From contig DIWF01000017.1 of assembly GCA_002422545.1 (NCBI GenBank), forward strand, positions 171,267 through 235,266: a DNA stretch of 64,000 nucleotides. Direction: 5' to 3'. Shown here piece by piece: positions 1 through 7,896 of this stretch. Numbering within the stretch: the stretch's first letter is position 1; each line of letters begins with the position of its first letter. The position numbers and the translations under genes were made by a program. Under the pieces are notes generated by a model. The model saw nothing but the letters and a program-made list of their open reading frames with translations. It did no database searches and had not been told where the DNA came from. This DNA comes from Firmicutes bacterium UBA6113 (GTDB lineage Bacteria; Bacillota; Clostridia; Tissierellales; Sedimentibacteraceae).

Positions 1-529
1 CTTCAACAGTGATAACGCCGTCTTTTCCAACTTTGTCCATAGCTTCAGAAATCAATTTTCCTATTTCTTCGTCTCCGGCTGAAACTGAAGCAATTTGAGC
101 GATTTCTTCTGAAGTTTCTACTTTCTTTGTTGTGCTTTTAAGTTCAGCTACTGCTGCTTCCACTGCTGCCTGAATACCTCTTTTAAGTATCATAGGGTTA
201 GCGCCTGCTGCAACGTTCTTCAAACCTTCTCTTATAATAGCCTGAGCAAGAAGAGTTGCTGTAGTAGTACCGTCACCTGCAACGTCGTTTGTCTTTGTTG
301 CAACTTCTTTTACCAGCTGAGCTCCCATGTTTTCAAACGGGTCAGAAAGCTCGATTTCTCTTGCTATTGTAACACCATCATTTGTAATAACTGGTGATCC
401 GAATGATTTTTGAAGAACTACGTTTCTTCCTTTAGGTCCTAATGTTACTTTTACTGTATCTGCTAAAGCATTTACGCCTCTTTCCATTGAACGGCGTGCA
501 TCTTCGTCAAATTTGATTATTTTTGCCAT
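1..529 (-). CDS. groEL: Chaperonin GroEL, N-terminal part (cut by window edge)
   Basis: ATP-dependent 60-kDa chaperonin subunit; only about the first 176 codons lie in the window and the gene continues beyond base 1. The visible part starts MAKIIKFDEDARRSMERG and carries the nucleotide-binding signatures TLGPKGRNVVL and GDGTTTAT of the equatorial domain. The ATG at 527-529 has an AAGGAG ribosome binding site at 541-546. It follows groES by 20 bases, so the two form the usual groESL operon under the CIRCE element upstream of groES. The identification is certain; completeness cannot be judged here. Confidence 0.98.
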   Translation of the reverse strand, partial: MAKIIKFDEDARRSMERGVNALADTVKVTLGPKGRNVVLQKSFGSPVITNDGVTIAREIELSDPFENMGAQLVKEVATKTNDVAGDGTTTATLLAQAIIREGLKNVAAGANPMILKRGIQAAVEAAVAELKSTTKKVETSEEIAQIASVSAGDEEIGKLISEAMDKVGKDGVITVE

Positions 530-549
530 TTTCCATACCTCTCCTTATA

Positions 550-831
550 TTATTCTATAACTGCTAAAACATCAGATAATTTGATTATTATCAATTCTTC
601 TCCGTCAACTTTAACTTCAGTTCCTGCAAATTTGGAGAAAATTACTTTGTCTCCAACCTTTATTTCATCTTTTTTCTTTTCATCAGCTGTGATTCCTGCT
701 CCTACAGCAAGAACTTCTGCTACTTGTGGTTTTTCTTTTGCAGTTCCCGGCAGCACGATGCCGCTTTTAGTTTTTTCTTCTGCTTCTACCATTTTAATTA
801 CTACTCTTTCGCCTAATGGTTTAACTGTCAT
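550..831 (-). CDS. groES: Co-chaperonin GroES
   Basis: 10-kDa lid of the GroEL chamber, 93 residues, the normal family length. It starts MTVKPLGERVVIK and has the GroES features GIVLPGTAKEKPQ (residues 24-36, mobile loop region) and VGDKVIFSKFAGTEV. It is the first gene of the groESL operon. A sigma-A-type promoter and a perfect CIRCE operator lie just upstream, which points to HrcA-controlled heat induction; hrcA itself is not in the window. Confidence 0.98.
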   Translation of the reverse strand: MTVKPLGERVVIKMVEAEEKTKSGIVLPGTAKEKPQVAEVLAVGAGITADEKKKDEIKVGDKVIFSKFAGTEVKVDGEELIIIKLSDVLAVIE

Positions 832-880
832 AATTTGTTCCTCCTATTTTATTTAATGTAATTATTTATCCATTTGATTG

Positions 881-907
881 TTAGCACTCAATGTCGTAGA
901 GTGCTAA
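881..907. promoter_or_regulatory. CIRCE operator (HrcA binding site)
   Basis: Perfect inverted repeat TTAGCACTC (881-889), nine-base spacer, GAGTGCTAA (899-907), which is the full CIRCE consensus. It lies between the promoter and the groES start, where HrcA binding blocks transcription until heat or unfolded protein titrates HrcA/GroE. Confidence 0.97.
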
Positions 908-921
908 CACTTACAATCTAT

Positions 922-950
922 ATAATAACCAATTGTTGTTTCGTTATCAA
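922..950 (-). promoter_or_regulatory. groESL sigma-A promoter
   Basis: Read on the minus strand: -35 TTGATA (945-950), 17-base spacer, -10 TATTAT (922-927). The predicted start of transcription falls just upstream of or at the CIRCE element. Confidence 0.8.
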
Positions 951-1115
951 GTGCCATTTAGCATAATTTTCGATTATTAAACTAATTTAAAGGGATTATT
1001 AACAATATCTCTTTTAATTGCTTTAATTTTCTTAATATTTCTCATTTTATGTTCATTTTGGATTTTGTTCACAATATATAAATAAAATTTACAAAATAGT
1101 TGATGTTTTTTACCC

Positions 1116-1144
1116 TTGACTATAGTATAATTTGAATATATAGT
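1116..1144 (+). promoter_or_regulatory. Candidate promoter of the aldolase gene
   Basis: TTGACT (1116-1121), 17-base spacer, TATAGT (1139-1144), about 40 bases upstream of the start codon. Overlapping TATA-like hexamers (TATATA at 1137, TATAAC at 1144) make the exact -10 uncertain. Confidence 0.6.
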
Positions 1145-1183
1145 ATAACACATTTCAATTATTAATATTTAGGAGGAAATAAA

Positions 1184-2113
1184 ATGTCTCTTGTAACATC
1201 AAAGGAAATGTTCAAAAAAGCTTATGAAGGCCATTATGCTGTAGGTGCCTTCAATGTAAATAATATGGAAATTATTCAGGGTATTGTGGATGCCGCTAAG
1301 CAGGAAAATGCACCTGTGATTCTCCAGGTTTCCGCAGGAGCCAGGAAGTATGCAAATCCAATTTATTTAAGAAAGCTGGTAGAGGCAGCAATAGAAGACT
1401 CAGGAATAGACATTTGCCTTCACTTAGACCACGGCGAAGATTTTGAAATATGCAAGCAGTGCGTTGATGACGGATTTACATCTGTTATGATTGACGGTTC
1501 AAAGTATTCTTTTGAAGAAAATATAGCATTGACTAAAAAGGTTGTTGAATATGCACACAGCAAAGGTGTTGTTGTTGAGGCAGAACTTGGAAAGCTGGCA
1601 GGAGTTGAAGATGCTGTAAAGGTAAATGCAAAAGATGCCACATATACAGACCCTGACCAGGCAAGGGAATTTGTTGAAAGAACAGGTGTTGACTCTCTAG
1701 CAATTGCCATAGGCACAAGCCATGGAGCATACAAGTTCAAGGGAGACCCAAGCCTTGACTTTGAAAGACTTGAAACTATTGAAAAACTTCTACCGAACTT
1801 CCCGCTGGTTCTTCACGGTTCATCATCAGTCCCCAAAGAATTTGTTGATCTTTGCAACAAATACGGCGGTGCGATTCCTGGAGCTGCAGGAGTTCCTGAA
1901 GAAATGCTAAGACGCGCTTCACAGATGGGAGTTTGCAAAATAAACATAGATACTGACTTAAGACTTGCCATGACAGCATGCATAAGACAAGTGCTTGTTG
2001 AAAATCCCGCAGAATTTGACCCTAGAAAATACTTAGGACCAGGAAGAGTTGCAATCAAAGACATGGTAGCTCACAAAATGAGAGACGTCCTAGGCTGCAG
2101 CGGAAAAAGATAA
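1184..2113 (+). CDS. fba: Class II fructose-bisphosphate aldolase
   Basis: Glycolytic/gluconeogenic enzyme that reversibly splits fructose 1,6-bisphosphate into DHAP and glyceraldehyde 3-phosphate using a zinc ion. It has 309 residues, the usual class IIB length. The sequence shows the metal/active-site segments HLDHGEDFE (80-88), the GTSHGAYKF segment with its His ligand, VLHGSSSVP, and the phosphate-binding NIDTDLRLA stretch. The ATG is preceded by AGGAGG at about 1171. It stands alone between a promoter and a strong terminator, so it is probably monocistronic. Confidence 0.96.
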   Translation: MSLVTSKEMFKKAYEGHYAVGAFNVNNMEIIQGIVDAAKQENAPVILQVSAGARKYANPIYLRKLVEAAIEDSGIDICLHLDHGEDFEICKQCVDDGFTSVMIDGSKYSFEENIALTKKVVEYAHSKGVVVEAELGKLAGVEDAVKVNAKDATYTDPDQAREFVERTGVDSLAIAIGTSHGAYKFKGDPSLDFERLETIEKLLPNFPLVLHGSSSVPKEFVDLCNKYGGAIPGAAGVPEEMLRRASQMGVCKINIDTDLRLAMTACIRQVLVENPAEFDPRKYLGPGRVAIKDMVAHKMRDVLGCSGKR

Positions 2114-2131
2114 AACATTTAAATTGAAGTT

Positions 2132-2167
2132 AAAACAAGAGTTGAGCGTGAGCTCAACTCTTGTTTT
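2132..2167 (+). terminator. Rho-independent terminator after fba
   Basis: Perfect 16-bp stem (2132-2147 with 2152-2167) around the loop GTGA, with the descending arm ending TTGTTTT. The symmetrical A/T tracts could let it act in both directions, also serving the convergent cation transporter gene. Confidence 0.9.
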
Positions 2168-2199
2168 GTCAATTCAAGTATTATATTTCCTTGTCAATA

Positions 2200-3396
2200 T
2201 CATTTCAAATATGGATTGTTCATGTATGTAGAAACATAATTTTTGTCTATGGTAACTACTGCAAAATAATTTTCGTCTTCTTTCTTTATTGCCTTTTCAA
2301 TTATTTTAACCAGCTCGTAAGGCTGCATATCGTAATCCACTGGAACCAGCACATCAAATATTAAATTTGTATGAGTTTCTCCCTTAACTACCCTGAAATC
2401 GTGCATGGTAAGTTTTTCGTCGATTGCTCTGATGATTTTACCTGTGCTGCATCTAAGTTTATTAATTTCAGGATCGTTTGTTATTATGGGGTCCAGATGT
2501 ATTACAAGGTTGACGTCACATTCCTTAGAAATGTCTCTTTCAATGTTGTCTATGAGGTCATGAGACTTGAGTATATCTTCCTTTGCATCAACTTCTGCAT
2601 GCACTGTTGCAAAATATCTGTTGGGACCGTAATTGTGAACCACTAGGTCATGTATGTTCAAAATTCCTTCATAGGACAGTATTTTTTTCTCAAGCATGCT
2701 TATAAGCTCAACATCTGGCATTTCTCCAAGGATAGGATTCAATATGTCCTTTAAAATTCCAATTCCTGAATACAATATGAACAAAGCGACTAAAATACCC
2801 ATGTACCCGTCTATTTCGAAGCCTGTAACCATTGATATCAATGCAGACGAAAGAACTGCCGATGTGGCAAAGACATCATTTCTCGAATCCATGGATGCTG
2901 CCTTTATTGTTGTTGAATTTATTTTTACTCCAATATTAAAATAAAATCTGCTGAGCCAAAGTTTGCCTGCCACTGAAATGAAAAGAACAATAATCATGGC
3001 AAGGGAATAAATTGTTTTTTCGGGATTGAGCACTTTGTTGAAAGATGACTTTAAAAGTTCTATCCCAACAAGAAGAATTACAATACCTAAAACAAGTCCA
3101 GTAAGATACTCTATCCTGGCGTGTCCGAAAGGGTGATCCTTGTCGGCAGGCTTGCCGGATATTTTAAATCCAATGAGTGAAATTACATTTGAGCCTGCAT
3201 CTGACAGGTTGTTCACACCGTCTGCCATTACAGAAATGCTGTTGAAAATTGTTCCTACCACAATTTTGCTCAAGCTTAACAACACATTGACAGCAATTCC
3301 AACTATGCTGCTTACAGTTCCATACGTCTGCCTTACGCCTGAGTCCTTCACATTATAATAATCTTTGATAAAAGTTCTAATAATATAATCAGTCAT
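2200..3396 (-). CDS. Cation diffusion facilitator (CDF) family transporter
   Basis: Membrane protein that exports divalent metal ions (Zn, Mn, Fe or Co) by proton exchange. It has 398 residues with an N-terminal six-helix domain. TM2 shows MADGVNNLSDA (57-67) with the paired Asp residues of the metal site, then the family motif HPFGHARIEYLTGL, and TM5 MDSRNDVFATS with Asn/Asp ligands. The cytoplasmic C-terminal domain is longer than in most CDF proteins and contains HDLVVHNYGPNRY. It lies 11 bases downstream of the ABC-F gene and probably shares its transcript. The metal cannot be told from sequence. Confidence 0.93.
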   Translation of the reverse strand: MTDYIIRTFIKDYYNVKDSGVRQTYGTVSSIVGIAVNVLLSLSKIVVGTIFNSISVMADGVNNLSDAGSNVISLIGFKISGKPADKDHPFGHARIEYLTGLVLGIVILLVGIELLKSSFNKVLNPEKTIYSLAMIIVLFISVAGKLWLSRFYFNIGVKINSTTIKAASMDSRNDVFATSAVLSSALISMVTGFEIDGYMGILVALFILYSGIGILKDILNPILGEMPDVELISMLEKKILSYEGILNIHDLVVHNYGPNRYFATVHAEVDAKEDILKSHDLIDNIERDISKECDVNLVIHLDPIITNDPEINKLRCSTGKIIRAIDEKLTMHDFRVVKGETHTNLIFDVLVPVDYDMQPYELVKIIEKAIKKEDENYFAVVTIDKNYVSTYMNNPYLK

Positions 3397-3407
3397 TGTT
3401 TCTCCTT

Positions 3408-5321
3408 TTACTGATACAGTTCAAGCTCCAGATACAAATTTTCTATTTTTTCTTTGAGTTTTACATATTCATCATATTTATTATTATATTCATTTAAATC
3501 CCATTCGGCAGAACTTGTGTTAAGTATTTTTTCAAGTTCTATGATTTTGTTTTCCGTATCCAGAATGCTGTTTTCAAGCTTTGCCAAATCTCTTTTTGCC
3601 TTTTCTGCAGCCCTTGTCTCTTCTTTTTTCTTCTGATAAATTTCCTTGTTTTTAGAAACTGCTTTTTCTTCCTTTACTTCAGCAGACTGCTTTATCTCTG
3701 CAATTCTTTGCTTTTCATTTTTATAGCTTTCATAATCAAAATCATAAATTTTGAATTTTCTGTTTTCAATTTCCCCTATGCATGTTGCAATTTTATCCAC
3801 AAAGTATCTGTCATGGGACACAAAAAGTATTGTGCCTTCGAAATTTATGAGGTTTTCCTCCAGCACTTCCCTTGACTCAATGTCAAGGTGGTTTGTGGGT
3901 TCATCAAGAATAAGGGTGTTTGCATTTTCATAAATAAGCATGCCTAGCTTAAGCCTTGATTTTTCTCCGCCTGATAACGTGCTTATATGTTTGTAGACAT
4001 CATCTCCTGCAAACATGATTTTAGCCAGCTCCTTGCGTGCTTCGCTTAGGGAAATTCCATAATGATATGAAAAATAATCAACAATTGAAACATCCTCCCT
4101 GTCGAAGGAAACCTCCTGAGGAAGATACCCTATCTTCACATTTGAGCCTATTTTTACGCTTCCTGCATCGCTTTTCATATCATCCAGTATTATTTTAAGC
4201 ATGGTTGACTTTCCTGTTCCATTTTCTCCCAAGATGCAGAGACTGTCCTTGTAAAACAATGTGAAGCTCAAATCTTCAAACAATTTCTTGGAATCAAAAG
4301 ACTTTTCTATGTTTTCAACTTTTATTACTTCCCTTCCGGTTCTTGACACATTGTCTATATGAAAATCTGCAGTTTTTTTGTCAACTACGGGTTTGTTTAT
4401 TTTTTCTATTTTTTCAAGCCTTTTTTCAAGTTCCTTCGCTCTTTTGTACATTTTGTCGGAATCACGCATTTCGCCCCATATGCGGTATCTTTGAATCTGA
4501 TCTTCCATTTTCTTAATCTTTTTCTGCTGGCTTTCATATTCCTTCATTGCCTGCAGAAAACGCAGTTCTTTTTCAGCCACATATTTTGAATAATTTCCGT
4601 TGTAAATCTGTACGCCGTCTGATTCAAGCTCGATTATTTTGTTTACCACCCTGTCAAGAAAATATCTGTCATGGGAAACTATTACAATGGTTCCCTGATA
4701 CAAATTCAAATATTCTTCAAGCCACTCAACGCTTTTTATATCCAGATGGTTTGATGGTTCATCAAGAAGCAGCAGTTCCGGCTCTTCAAGAAGAATTTTA
4801 CCGAGAATTACCCTTGTTTTTTCTCCACCGCTCAATAAATTGAATTTTCTGTTTTGAAGTTCTTCCGATATTTCAAGGCCCTTAAGTATTTTGCTCAGTT
4901 TTTCCTTTACGCTGTACCCGCCGGCTATTTCATAGGAGTCATGGAGATTGCCGTATTTTTTTATGGCAGCTTCAAGCTCTTCACCCTTAAGAATATCAAA
5001 TGTTTTTTCAATTTCTTCCATTTGATTTTTAATTTCTTCTGTATTTTTAAAGGCTTCTTTTAAAACATCCAAGACCGTGTTATCATCGTCATAATTTGGT
5101 ATCTGCTCAAGATATCCTATGGTTAATCCTTTTCTTTTGTTGACCTGGCCTTCCTGGAAATTTTCACTGCCTGCCATGATTTTCATCAATGTTGTTTTTC
5201 CTGTACCATTTCGGCCTATCAAGGCAATCTTGTCCTTTGTCTTAACATCAAATGTCACATTTTCAAATATTTTGTCTACACCGTACATTTTTGTTAAATT
5301 GCTTATTCCTAATTCAATCAT
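3408..5321 (-). CDS. ABC-F family ATPase (YdiF/Uup-like)
   Basis: Cytosolic, non-transport ABC protein of 637 residues with two nucleotide-binding domains: Walker A GRNGTGKTT (about 37-45) and GENGTGKST, and ABC signatures LSGGEKTR and LSGGEKSR. The linker between the domains is long and charged, and the last ~90 residues form a Lys/Glu-rich coiled coil, an arrangement typical of YdiF/Uup-type translation factors that act on the ribosomal E site. No transmembrane segments. Some family members protect ribosomes from antibiotics, but nothing here proves that. It follows an unusual structured leader (5343-5560) and precedes the CDF transporter. Confidence 0.92.
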   Translation of the reverse strand: MIELGISNLTKMYGVDKIFENVTFDVKTKDKIALIGRNGTGKTTLMKIMAGSENFQEGQVNKRKGLTIGYLEQIPNYDDDNTVLDVLKEAFKNTEEIKNQMEEIEKTFDILKGEELEAAIKKYGNLHDSYEIAGGYSVKEKLSKILKGLEISEELQNRKFNLLSGGEKTRVILGKILLEEPELLLLDEPSNHLDIKSVEWLEEYLNLYQGTIVIVSHDRYFLDRVVNKIIELESDGVQIYNGNYSKYVAEKELRFLQAMKEYESQQKKIKKMEDQIQRYRIWGEMRDSDKMYKRAKELEKRLEKIEKINKPVVDKKTADFHIDNVSRTGREVIKVENIEKSFDSKKLFEDLSFTLFYKDSLCILGENGTGKSTMLKIILDDMKSDAGSVKIGSNVKIGYLPQEVSFDREDVSIVDYFSYHYGISLSEARKELAKIMFAGDDVYKHISTLSGGEKSRLKLGMLIYENANTLILDEPTNHLDIESREVLEENLINFEGTILFVSHDRYFVDKIATCIGEIENRKFKIYDFDYESYKNEKQRIAEIKQSAEVKEEKAVSKNKEIYQKKKEETRAAEKAKRDLAKLENSILDTENKIIELEKILNTSSAEWDLNEYNNKYDEYVKLKEKIENLYLELELYQ

Positions 5322-5342
5322 TATATTCCCTCTATTTTTTAA

Positions 5343-5471
5343 TCATATGTTAACTTTTTCCCTTACGGTCGAAAAAATTGGGTTAGGGCATACAAAAATA
5401 CCCGTGGAACATACTACCGTCCCACAGGTATAACCTGCTGCCATTGGCCCAGCCCCATGAACAATGTCCAT
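5343..5471 (-). CDS. Possible 42-residue leader peptide upstream of ABC-F gene
   Basis: Open frame from ATG at 5471 to TGA at 5343-5345, starting MDIVHGAGPMAAGYTC and ending REKVNI, with Cys residues in TCGTVVC and FVC. It ends 22 bases before the ABC-F start. The upstream sequence GAGCAGG is only a weak ribosome binding site. Translated leader peptides precede many antibiotic-inducible ABC-F genes, which makes this worth recording. It may equally be a chance frame through a structured RNA. Confidence 0.25.
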   Translation of the reverse strand: MDIVHGAGPMAAGYTCGTVVCSTGIFVCPNPIFSTVREKVNI

Positions 5472-5535
5472 CGCCTGCTCAGTTTGTACTGTATTTGCGT
5501 AAAAATACGTTGCAGTGCAAAAAGAATTATTTAAA
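5343..5535 (-). ncRNA. Structured leader or independent small RNA upstream of the ABC-F gene
   Basis: A consensus promoter (5536-5565) drives a stretch of about 190 bases on the minus strand that is far more G+C-rich and structured than normal intergenic DNA here. Visible pairings include CAGGU/ACCUG at about 5422-5434, GUGGGA/UUCCAC at about 5404-5426, GGGUAU/AUGCCC around a U-rich loop at about 5386-5403, and a longer-range GGACAU/AUGUUCC. The length and rod-like potential resemble 6S RNA, but I recognise no family signature, and it could equally be a regulatory leader of the ABC-F gene. It also contains a 42-codon reading frame (5343-5471). Confidence 0.5.
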
Positions 5536-5565
5536 TAATAATACTATATGTAAAAAAAATTGTCA
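5536..5565 (-). promoter_or_regulatory. Consensus promoter for the ABC-F leader/small RNA
   Basis: Minus strand: TTGACA, 17-base spacer, TATTAT, lying roughly at 5536-5565, about 220 bases upstream of the ABC-F start codon. Its near-consensus quality implies abundant transcription. Confidence 0.75.
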
Positions 5566-5573
5566 AGAAAATG

Positions 5574-5596
5574 AAAAAAAGCCTCCAAAGAGGCCT
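5574..5596 (-). terminator. Terminator after rsgI
   Basis: Minus-strand hairpin of GCCTC/GAGGC (5581-5585 with 5590-5594) around a four-base loop, extended by flanking pairs and followed by a run of seven T (5574-5580). Confidence 0.88.
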
Positions 5597-5604
5597 TAAA
5601 AGCT

Positions 5605-6675
5605 TTAGTTTTTCTTCCCGCCGGAATTGCCATTATTGCTGTTTCCGTTTCCCTGATTGCTGTTTACATTGCTTTTAGTTTCAACTTCAACGGATTTTTC
5701 CGTGTCTTTATCCTTATTTTTTACTTCTTTCTGATAATTTTTTGTAGCATTCATTATGTCCTTAACAGGCTTGTCAAGCCATTCTTCCTTGTCAAAATCT
5801 TCAGGATTTCCTGAAGCTTCTGCAAGTTTGTCAACAAGGTTCATCTTTCCTGGCGTAACACCTTTTTCTTTTGCTTCATCAACCTTCTGTTGGCTTACTT
5901 TTACAATCTCAACTTCAACGCCTGTTTCATCGTCTTCTATATCTTCATCCTTATCTGATGCATTCTTTTCTTCTTTGACTTTTTCTTTGTCTTTGTTTTC
6001 GGACTTATCTTTGTTTTTATCTTCAGAATCATCCAACGCTATGCTGTTTTCATCTTCTATCTTTTTAGAATCATCAGCCTTTTCAATTTCTTCAGAATCT
6101 TTATTTTCAGTCTTCGAATCTTCCTTTGTTCCATTTGAAACTTCTAAAGAATCTTTTTCTTTATCTTTGCCTACTTCTTCATTGACAGCTGTTTTTAACG
6201 CTGCTGCCAAATTATTGGTTTTTTCTTCGCTTTTGCTTGATGTTGCAACTACTACTCCGCCATCTTCGCCTTCAGTAATGTAGCCCTGATTTTTAAGCTC
6301 TGTCAAAACATTTTTTACAGCATCTCTTATTTCTTTGTTTTTCAATCCGTCAATATTTATTTCTTGAACCATTTTTTCAGCATCGTCATTTACAGCTTTA
6401 ACCTCCAATACACGGTCAAAACGGTTTATGGAAAATTCAAAAGAAGGGTTGACGTCAAGACTTACATAGGAATACGGAGTCATATACGCCCATGCCGGAG
6501 TAACAAACAAAAACATTGCAGCGGCTGCTGTCAAAGCCCACTTGGCATAATTGATGTTTGACATTGCTATTTCTTGCCCAATTTTATAATTTCTGTTTTT
6601 TATTTGTGATATGCGGCCGTCTTCAGACAAAGCGGCTGCATTGCTGCCCTTGATTTCTACAATTACTGCTTTCAT
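5605..6675 (-). CDS. rsgI: Anti-sigma-I factor RsgI-like membrane protein
   Basis: Membrane anti-sigma factor of 356 residues that should hold SigI inactive. Residues 1-40 form the cytoplasmic RsgI N-terminal domain (MKAVIVEIKGSNAAAL). A single membrane helix lies at about 45-63, followed by the conserved external segment with SLDVNPSFEF; Asn76-Pro77 matches the position where RsgI proteins are known to self-cleave. From about 165 the tail is low-complexity, rich in Lys, Asp and Glu, ending in an Asn/Gly tract, with no carbohydrate-binding module such as cellulolytic Clostridia carry. The start codon overlaps the sigI stop by ATGA, so the two are translationally coupled. Confidence 0.9.
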   Translation of the reverse strand: MKAVIVEIKGSNAAALSEDGRISQIKNRNYKIGQEIAMSNINYAKWALTAAAAMFLFVTPAWAYMTPYSYVSLDVNPSFEFSINRFDRVLEVKAVNDDAEKMVQEINIDGLKNKEIRDAVKNVLTELKNQGYITEGEDGGVVVATSSKSEEKTNNLAAALKTAVNEEVGKDKEKDSLEVSNGTKEDSKTENKDSEEIEKADDSKKIEDENSIALDDSEDKNKDKSENKDKEKVKEEKNASDKDEDIEDDETGVEVEIVKVSQQKVDEAKEKGVTPGKMNLVDKLAEASGNPEDFDKEEWLDKPVKDIMNATKNYQKEVKNKDKDTEKSVEVETKSNVNSNQGNGNSNNGNSGGKKN

Positions 6676-7388
6676 TTTTCTAACTCCTCGCGAATATATC
6701 GCATATAACTTGCAAGATACGGAAAATCCCCCGACATAATTTCCACTGCAGCTACTATATATTTTCGATGGCGTTCCAACAATTTACGGGGTACCTTTGT
6801 ATTTTTTTCTATTAAATTCAACGGCAACTGCCTTTTTATTTTCATTTCGCTTATCAATATGGGATTTTTTATCATATATGCCACAACTTTGCCACAGGCC
6901 CTCTTTGTTTTGTCGGCTTTTGGCGAACATTCAGCCAAATCCATAAAGGAAAACCCATATGCTGAAAAAATTTCATTCACCAGATATATCTCAAGCTTTG
7001 CTGAATTTTCGTCCGTAGCTGCCACCTTCTGGGCTATTTCAGCCTGCATTGAAAAATCTTCATCCTCATCCGTTTCAGAACCGAACAGCGACGGATTTAC
7101 CGAAATTTCAGGAGCATATCTCGACTTACTCCTAATGAAGTCAATAATTCGCCTTCTTATTACCAGTTCTGCGAAGTTTAAAAAACTGCCCTTCTCAGCA
7201 GAATAATTTTTTACAGCCTCCGTAAAAGCTGCCAATGCAATGGACCATTCATCATCACTTCTTGAGACATAGATACGGGCTGCCGAAGATGCGCACTTCA
7301 ATATGAAATTCTCGTATTGCTTAATTAATTTGTTCATGGTATCTTCGTTTGTTTTGGCGCTCACTGCCAATTCATCTAACTCGCTCAC
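6672..7388 (-). CDS. sigI: RNA polymerase sigma-I factor
   Basis: Alternative sigma factor of the SigI family, linked in other Firmicutes to heat and envelope stress or polysaccharide sensing. Region 2 is visible as FILKCASSAARIYV, DDEWSIALAAFTEAVKNY and NFAELVIRRRIIDFIRS; a C-terminal helix-rich SigI domain follows. I place the start at GTG 7386-7388, giving 238 residues beginning SELDELAVS, because GAGGTG sits six bases upstream; the frame extends to an ATG at 7418 that lacks a ribosome binding site. rsgI follows with a 4-base overlap. Confidence 0.92.
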   Translation of the reverse strand: MSELDELAVSAKTNEDTMNKLIKQYENFILKCASSAARIYVSRSDDEWSIALAAFTEAVKNYSAEKGSFLNFAELVIRRRIIDFIRSKSRYAPEISVNPSLFGSETDEDEDFSMQAEIAQKVAATDENSAKLEIYLVNEIFSAYGFSFMDLAECSPKADKTKRACGKVVAYMIKNPILISEMKIKRQLPLNLIEKNTKVPRKLLERHRKYIVAAVEIMSGDFPYLASYMRYIREELEK

Positions 7389-7501
7389 TTTTCTCACCTC
7401 AAAGTTACAATTACGCATTATTATATCATCTAATCTTTTTTATTACAACGAGATATTGTCATATTTTAAAACTGGAGGAATAATGTTGTTGTGTTTCATC
7501 T

Positions 7502-7526
7502 AAAAAATCCTGATTTAATCAGGATT
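7502..7526 (-). terminator. Terminator of the dinB operon
   Basis: Inverted repeat AATCCTGATT/AATCAGGATT (7506-7515, 7517-7526), followed on the minus strand by six T. It lies downstream of the 79-residue gene and just before the sigI promoter region. Confidence 0.75.
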
Positions 7527-7550
7527 CAGACTATTGACAAATCACGACGC

Positions 7551-7616
7551 TGTCATCCTGAACGATAGTGAAGGACCTCATCTTTGAGATTCTTCGAGCA
7601 AGCTCTCAGAATGACA
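7551..7616. repeat. TGTCATCCTGA-type dispersed palindromic repeat, copy 1
   Basis: Imperfect palindrome with ends TGTCATcCTGA and CTCAGaATGACA and an inner GAAGG...CTTCG pairing. A second, shorter copy occurs at 28609-28651. No reading frame; the family resembles widespread small hairpin repeats found between bacterial genes. Confidence 0.75.
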
Positions 7617-7646
7617 ACGTCCAAATATATACTTTGTCATCAGGAT

Positions 7647-7886
7647 TTATTTTTTGAACAGATACCAAATTTTGCTGTCAAGTTCATATTTAAGCTCAAA
7701 AATATCTTTTCCGTTGTGGAGGCAAACAAAGACGATTTTTGTGTTCCCGACAATATTTTCTTCATAAGATTTCATTATTTTTTCGATTTTCACGACCTTG
7801 TCTTCCAGCCTGAATTTAACAGGTTCAATTTTGCCGTCGGTGTTGAAAACAACCATTACTTTTATGGGTTCATTTAAAATTTTCAT
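7647..7886 (-). CDS. Conserved small protein of the dinB operon
   Basis: 79 residues starting MKILNEPIKVMVVFNTDG from the ATG at 7884-7886, chosen because AAAGGTGAAAG precedes it; the frame remains open further upstream without a good site. A small soluble, beta-rich looking protein with no motif I can assign. Short proteins of this type are found directly downstream of Y-family polymerase genes in Clostridia, so a role beside DNA polymerase IV is inferred from position only. It begins 11 bases after the dinB stop codon and should share its SOS control. Confidence 0.75.
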   Translation of the reverse strand: MKILNEPIKVMVVFNTDGKIEPVKFRLEDKVVKIEKIMKSYEENIVGNTKIVFVCLHNGKDIFELKYELDSKIWYLFKK

Positions 7887-7896
7887 ACTTTCACCT

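Noticed and set aside
1420..1740. Long antisense frames within the aldolase gene
   Set aside because: They mirror the codon structure of a well-supported gene, lack ribosome binding sites and have low-complexity products.
5756..6283. 175-codon plus-strand Ser-rich frame opposite rsgI
   Set aside because: It is the shadow of the Lys/Glu-rich rsgI tail; composition alone explains the open frame.
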